Below the pieces are notes generated by a model that was not told the origin of the DNA, did not search any database, and saw only the letters and a list, made by a program, of their open reading frames with translations. This document shows positions 60,902-64,000 of a stretch of DNA of 64,000 nt, one piece after another. The DNA is from Kalaharituber pfeilii (taxonomy: Eukaryota; Ascomycota; Pezizomycetes; Pezizales; Pezizaceae), in contig WHUZ01000006.1 in the NCBI GenBank assembly GCA_015179045.1, positions 124,001 to 188,000 on the forward strand, written 5' to 3'. Every line of letters begins with the position of its first letter. Position 1 is the stretch's first letter. Made by a program: the position numbers and the translations under genes.

Positions 60902-62181
60902 TCAATTAGGTTTTGAGCTCCCTGCTCCCTCGTCTCCATTCTCCTTATCCCCTAATACAGATCTCACTGCCCCCCGAATATGTGGTAAGTAACCCTTCCC
61001 AAATATCGCATAGGCCGGATAAGATCTAGAGCGCCTCTTACGCGCCGTCGACATGCGTGGATTAGCATCTCTTTTTGCCAGGTGCACTGAGTCCTGAGCA
61101 ACTGCTTCATTACGAAGCTGCCTCTATAATTTCTTTGACTCACCCTAGTTACTGTTCTCTGGACGGTCGGATACGGCATCACGGATGACGGTAGCGTTAG
61201 TACCATTAAGGGGCGCAGCCTGACCATCGTATGCTGGGAGTTGTACTTGGCCCTCAATGGCAAAACGCTTAGCAACTGCGGTGCCATTTGTTATGGTGAC
61301 ATTGTTTTTCGAAACAGTGAGCTCATCCTCAGTGAGAGTAAAGTTATCATTGCTTAAAGTGGCGGCCAGGTAACGTTTCCTCAGAAGTTGATTCCCAATG
61401 ACGGGGTTTTCAGCTGTAATAACACGATTAACCAAACATTCACGTCCCGATTGAAGTATTCAGTGTCAGTAACAGTGTCAGTGGCATCAGCGGGTGCGGG
61501 TGCGGGAGCAGTAGTAGCAGTAGTTGTTGTGCTGGTTTTGGTAGTTGTAGTTGGGCTAGTAGTAGTTGTAGTACTGGGGTTAGGCTGGTGGTAGTTCTGG
61601 TAGTTGTAGTTGGGTTGTTGGTAGTTGTGGTGGTGGTTGTGGTCGGGCTGGTGGTAGTTATGGTAGTCGTAGTTGACACGGTGGTAGGGACAGTGGTTGG
61701 GCTAGTGGTAGTTGTTGTAGTGCTGGTAGGACGGTGATAGTGCTGCTGCTGGTGGTAGTTGTGGTAGTCGTATTAGAATTTTGTCACTGTTGTGGGCGGG
61801 AAAGGAGTAATGGTGGTCATTCGTACGTCCTCAGGTTGCACGGCAATGACATTGGGATAGTTACCTCTATAATAATAAGGATGTCCGTAAGAATAGTATC
61901 CCTCATGCTATACAAGCTCTCGGCGAGCAACGGCAATGGCAGCATTCAAGGAAGCAGTGCGGATGTGGTATAAGTGGCAGTAGCAGTGGTTGGAGCCGAG
62001 GATGGCATACGGGACCTGGGGGCAGTATCCGTCGTCTCGGGCTATACCATCTGGGGTGGAAAAAGCCTGATCACGCGTCCAATTAGCATCTACACAAGGC
62101 GTACTAACCCTCATGAAGTTCGACACTGACATCCCAATTGAACTCCTGGAAAAACTTCTGCTTCGTAAGCAACTTTGCCAT
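60902..62181 (-). CDS. possible Thr-rich gene of unknown function, exon structure unresolved
   Basis: Tentative. The minus strand shows an ATG at 62181 (MAKLLTKQKFFQEFNWDV) with a good 58-nt intron candidate (GTTAGT, GCTAAT branch, CCCCAG) leading to GIARDDGYCPQ. Next, 61735-61450 is dense in ACN threonine codons, first in one frame and then, from about 61575, in another (e.g. SPTTTTKTSTTTTATTAPAP). A third block, 61420-61148, reads NRVITAENPVIGNQLLRKRY and FAIEGQVQLPAYDGQAAPLN. A final block ends at 60902 (LAKRDANPRMSTARKRRSRS ... GSSKPN). A 66-nt intron (GTAACT...CTCAG) would join the last two. Dibasic RKR/KR sites recur. A secreted or wall protein is possible, but no signal peptide is visible and the frames do not connect fully. 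It may be a pseudogene. Confidence 0.3.
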
Positions 62182-63876
62182 TTTGGCACATTTATCAGCT
62201 AAAAGAATATTTTTCCATAGAATGTAAGCGAGGATACATACCTATTGACACGAGGCAACGCAAAGCCACCCAGCAAGGACACCAATGGCGAAATTGAATG
62301 CATAACTAATGAGATAGAGAGGATTATGACTATAATGGTGATAGTTGTGACACAAGATGAAATAACAAGTCGGATGGTGAATTTGAGTTCGGGTTACCAA
62401 AGTGCAACCGACTTTCGGGTGCTATATGAAGAATCTTCTAGGCCCGGTAAAGCTTCATCATTCGGTCCATTTCATGAGTAGGTATAATGGCTCGAGTACG
62501 CCGAAGTACCGTAAGCCCTACCCGCAGTCCTCTGAAAACCTGCCGGTACATCGGACTCAGTTCGATAAGCGAGCCAGTAATAGAGATAGGCTTGTATATT
62601 GCTGTATCCCTGTCATGTTATAAGTAAAAAATGAAGTGAAGTAAAGTTCTCAAAACCCCTTGTTTGGTAAGCATACACTGGGCGTAGCTGAGTGGACGCA
62701 CAGACATGCGTAGCTGAAAGCGTCATCTACTTAAAATCGCTTTCCACGACTTCGTAAATCAGAATCAAAATATTTTTTGCTGGACATAGGTTCTAAAAAA
62801 TAGCTTATCAGTATGATAATTACAGTCAAGCCAAATATCGATTGAGAGAGGTGTACACATCTCATCAAGGCACCGACCTTAGTTCTAGGACTTGAATCCT
62901 CTCAATGATTGCCAATCCTTTCTGATTTGACGTGGTAGTCTGGCTTACGTCGTTGGTATAACTCAAGAGTAAGTAGGTGGATTGCAGATCAGCCACGGCA
63001 GTGACTTACATTGTAACGAACTAGCATACAGCTGCAGAGATGACCGAGACTACCCTGCAACTGCCACTGCTCTGTAAATGTCTTAATCATCTGCTGACTT
63101 CTGTTAGTCCATTAGATAATCGCGTTTGGAGGCAGCCTCGGTGACATTGATAGAACATTATCAAAAGAATAGGCATATATATGTACGTAAAAAGAGAAGT
63201 ACTTGTGAGTCCGAGTATGGTACGATGGATGGAGGGAAACTCCAGTTGAGATGATGGTGGAGCTTAGAAACGAGGAGCGGAGCCAAGACGCACCATTGTT
63301 CGCTAAGCCAAGCAATACTGACAGGGTTCAGCACGTGGCCCTGCAGGGTCTCATACAGCTTACTGTCAGGCACCCGTTGGTCACTTGACGCAACTTTGCA
63401 GACAATAATCATGTGCTGATGAGTCATGTTATATGGTACTGGGTACTTCTTACACAATTACCCTGCATAAATATTGAGGTAAGATGTTGAGGTTTTATAA
63501 TCTATGTGATCCGCCCTGTCTACCAATTCTAAGGATACATAAATGAGCTTTATCAGATGAAGCTGGACTTATACACACATACCATAGACTCATATCAAGT
63601 TTGTTGAGATGCAACAAAAAAAAACCCAAGTGTAAACAGAAAAAGGGGACAAAAAAAAGCGGAAATAGAAACAGGGTGTTGAAAAACCAATAAACCATGC
63701 TTCGAACTTTTACCAACCATTTTAGTCCGTTCTTGCCCGTGTCCATATATTGCAGCGTCAAGTCTCCCAACCTGCTCAGTCCATGTATCCAACGTAAACA
63801 CACAACCACAATCTCCAAACAGGTTCCTTCCAGTGGGCGTTATAACGAAAGGGAATCGCCTCAATAGATAACGTAG
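62182..63876. other. intergenic, no gene recognised
   Basis: Short unrelated frames only. The right part is probably the 3' flank of the CorA-type gene on the minus strand. Confidence 0.4.
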
Positions 63877-64000
63877 TCACATGTACTTCATTCTCTTCGC
63901 GAAAACCCAGCTTACAATGACAAAAGTGACAATGGCCCCAACGATTCCAAAGAACCAGTAAAGGTCACCACCATCGTGCCCTCCAGGCACAGGTACGTTC
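63877..64000 (-). CDS. C-terminus of a CorA/ALR-type magnesium transporter, partial
   Basis: Only the last 40 codons lie in the window. On the minus strand they read NVPVPGGHDGGDLYWFFGIV and GAIVTFVIVSWVFAKRMKYM, then TGA. The first base belongs to a codon ending in G, consistent with the methionine of the CorA signature G-M-N. The short acidic loop followed by a final membrane span (about 19 hydrophobic residues) and a basic tail fits the second transmembrane helix of fungal Alr/Mnr2-type CorA proteins. The rest of the gene lies beyond the right edge, so the call rests on this tail alone. Confidence 0.6.
   Translation of the reverse strand, partial: NVPVPGGHDGGDLYWFFGIVGAIVTFVIVSWVFAKRMKYM

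Noticed and set aside
1..64000. CRISPR arrays, bacterial operons, biosynthetic gene cluster
   Set aside because: No regularly spaced repeats; genes are intron-containing eukaryotic housekeeping genes of unrelated function with no polyketide, peptide or terpene synthase.

Overview
The window is nuclear DNA of a filamentous ascomycete fungus. Most multi-exon genes have short introns (about 47-190 nt) with GTAAGT/GTACGT/GTGAGT-type donors, CTAAC/CTAAT-like branch sites and TAG/CAG acceptors. The proteins are typical of Pezizomycotina. Genes are sparse, with intergenic stretches of 3-7 kb, TA-flanked inverted-repeat elements and broken gene copies. That would suit a repeat-rich Pezizomycetes (truffle- or morel-type) genome, but the species assignment is inference only.

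Layout. 1-7 kb is a dense housekeeping block: an ASXH-domain nuclear protein (-, cut by the left edge), the R-SNARE SEC22 (+, divergent), Elongator subunit ELP5 (-), an intron-containing tRNA-Val(UAC) and an MMTAG2/kinase-phosphorylation-domain protein (-). 10.4-12.9 kb holds a nine-exon AVT1-type amino-acid transporter (+). 13-17 kb is intergenic, with a decayed Tc1/mariner-type element and a second inverted repeat. 17.1-19.4 kb is TFB1, the TFIIH p62 subunit (-). 19.4-25.7 kb is GC-rich and low-complexity with no recognisable gene. 25.8-27.3 kb is a TDA3-family FAD oxidoreductase (+). 27.3-34.4 kb is intergenic with a second TA-flanked element and tRNA-Thr(AGU). 34.5-37.8 kb is a PUF3/Pumilio RNA-binding protein (-). 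38-45 kb is empty apart from a conserved-looking single-pass membrane protein at 45.2 kb (+).

46.6-50.3 kb is an accessory patch. Inverted-repeat arms enclose about 600 bp with only about 5% G+C, followed by two broken tandem copies of a gene family with a restriction-endonuclease-like E-x-K signature. 52-54.3 kb is 6-phosphofructo-2-kinase (+), whose bisphosphatase domain lacks its nucleophilic histidine. 56.0-56.7 kb is a frame-shifted fragment of ER glucosidase I (GH63). 57.2-60.1 kb is the Rab-GAP GYP7 (-), with an apparent one-base frameshift near its N-terminus. 60.9-62.2 kb is a doubtful Thr-rich gene (-). The right edge cuts the C-terminus of a CorA/ALR-type Mg2+ transporter (-).

The intact genes cover unrelated core functions: vesicle traffic (SEC22, GYP7), transcription and DNA repair (TFB1), tRNA modification (ELP5), mRNA control (PUF3), glycolytic control (PFK-2) and vacuolar or ion transport (AVT1, CorA). 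I see no biosynthetic or defence cluster. The least ordinary content is the 46.6-50.3 kb patch.
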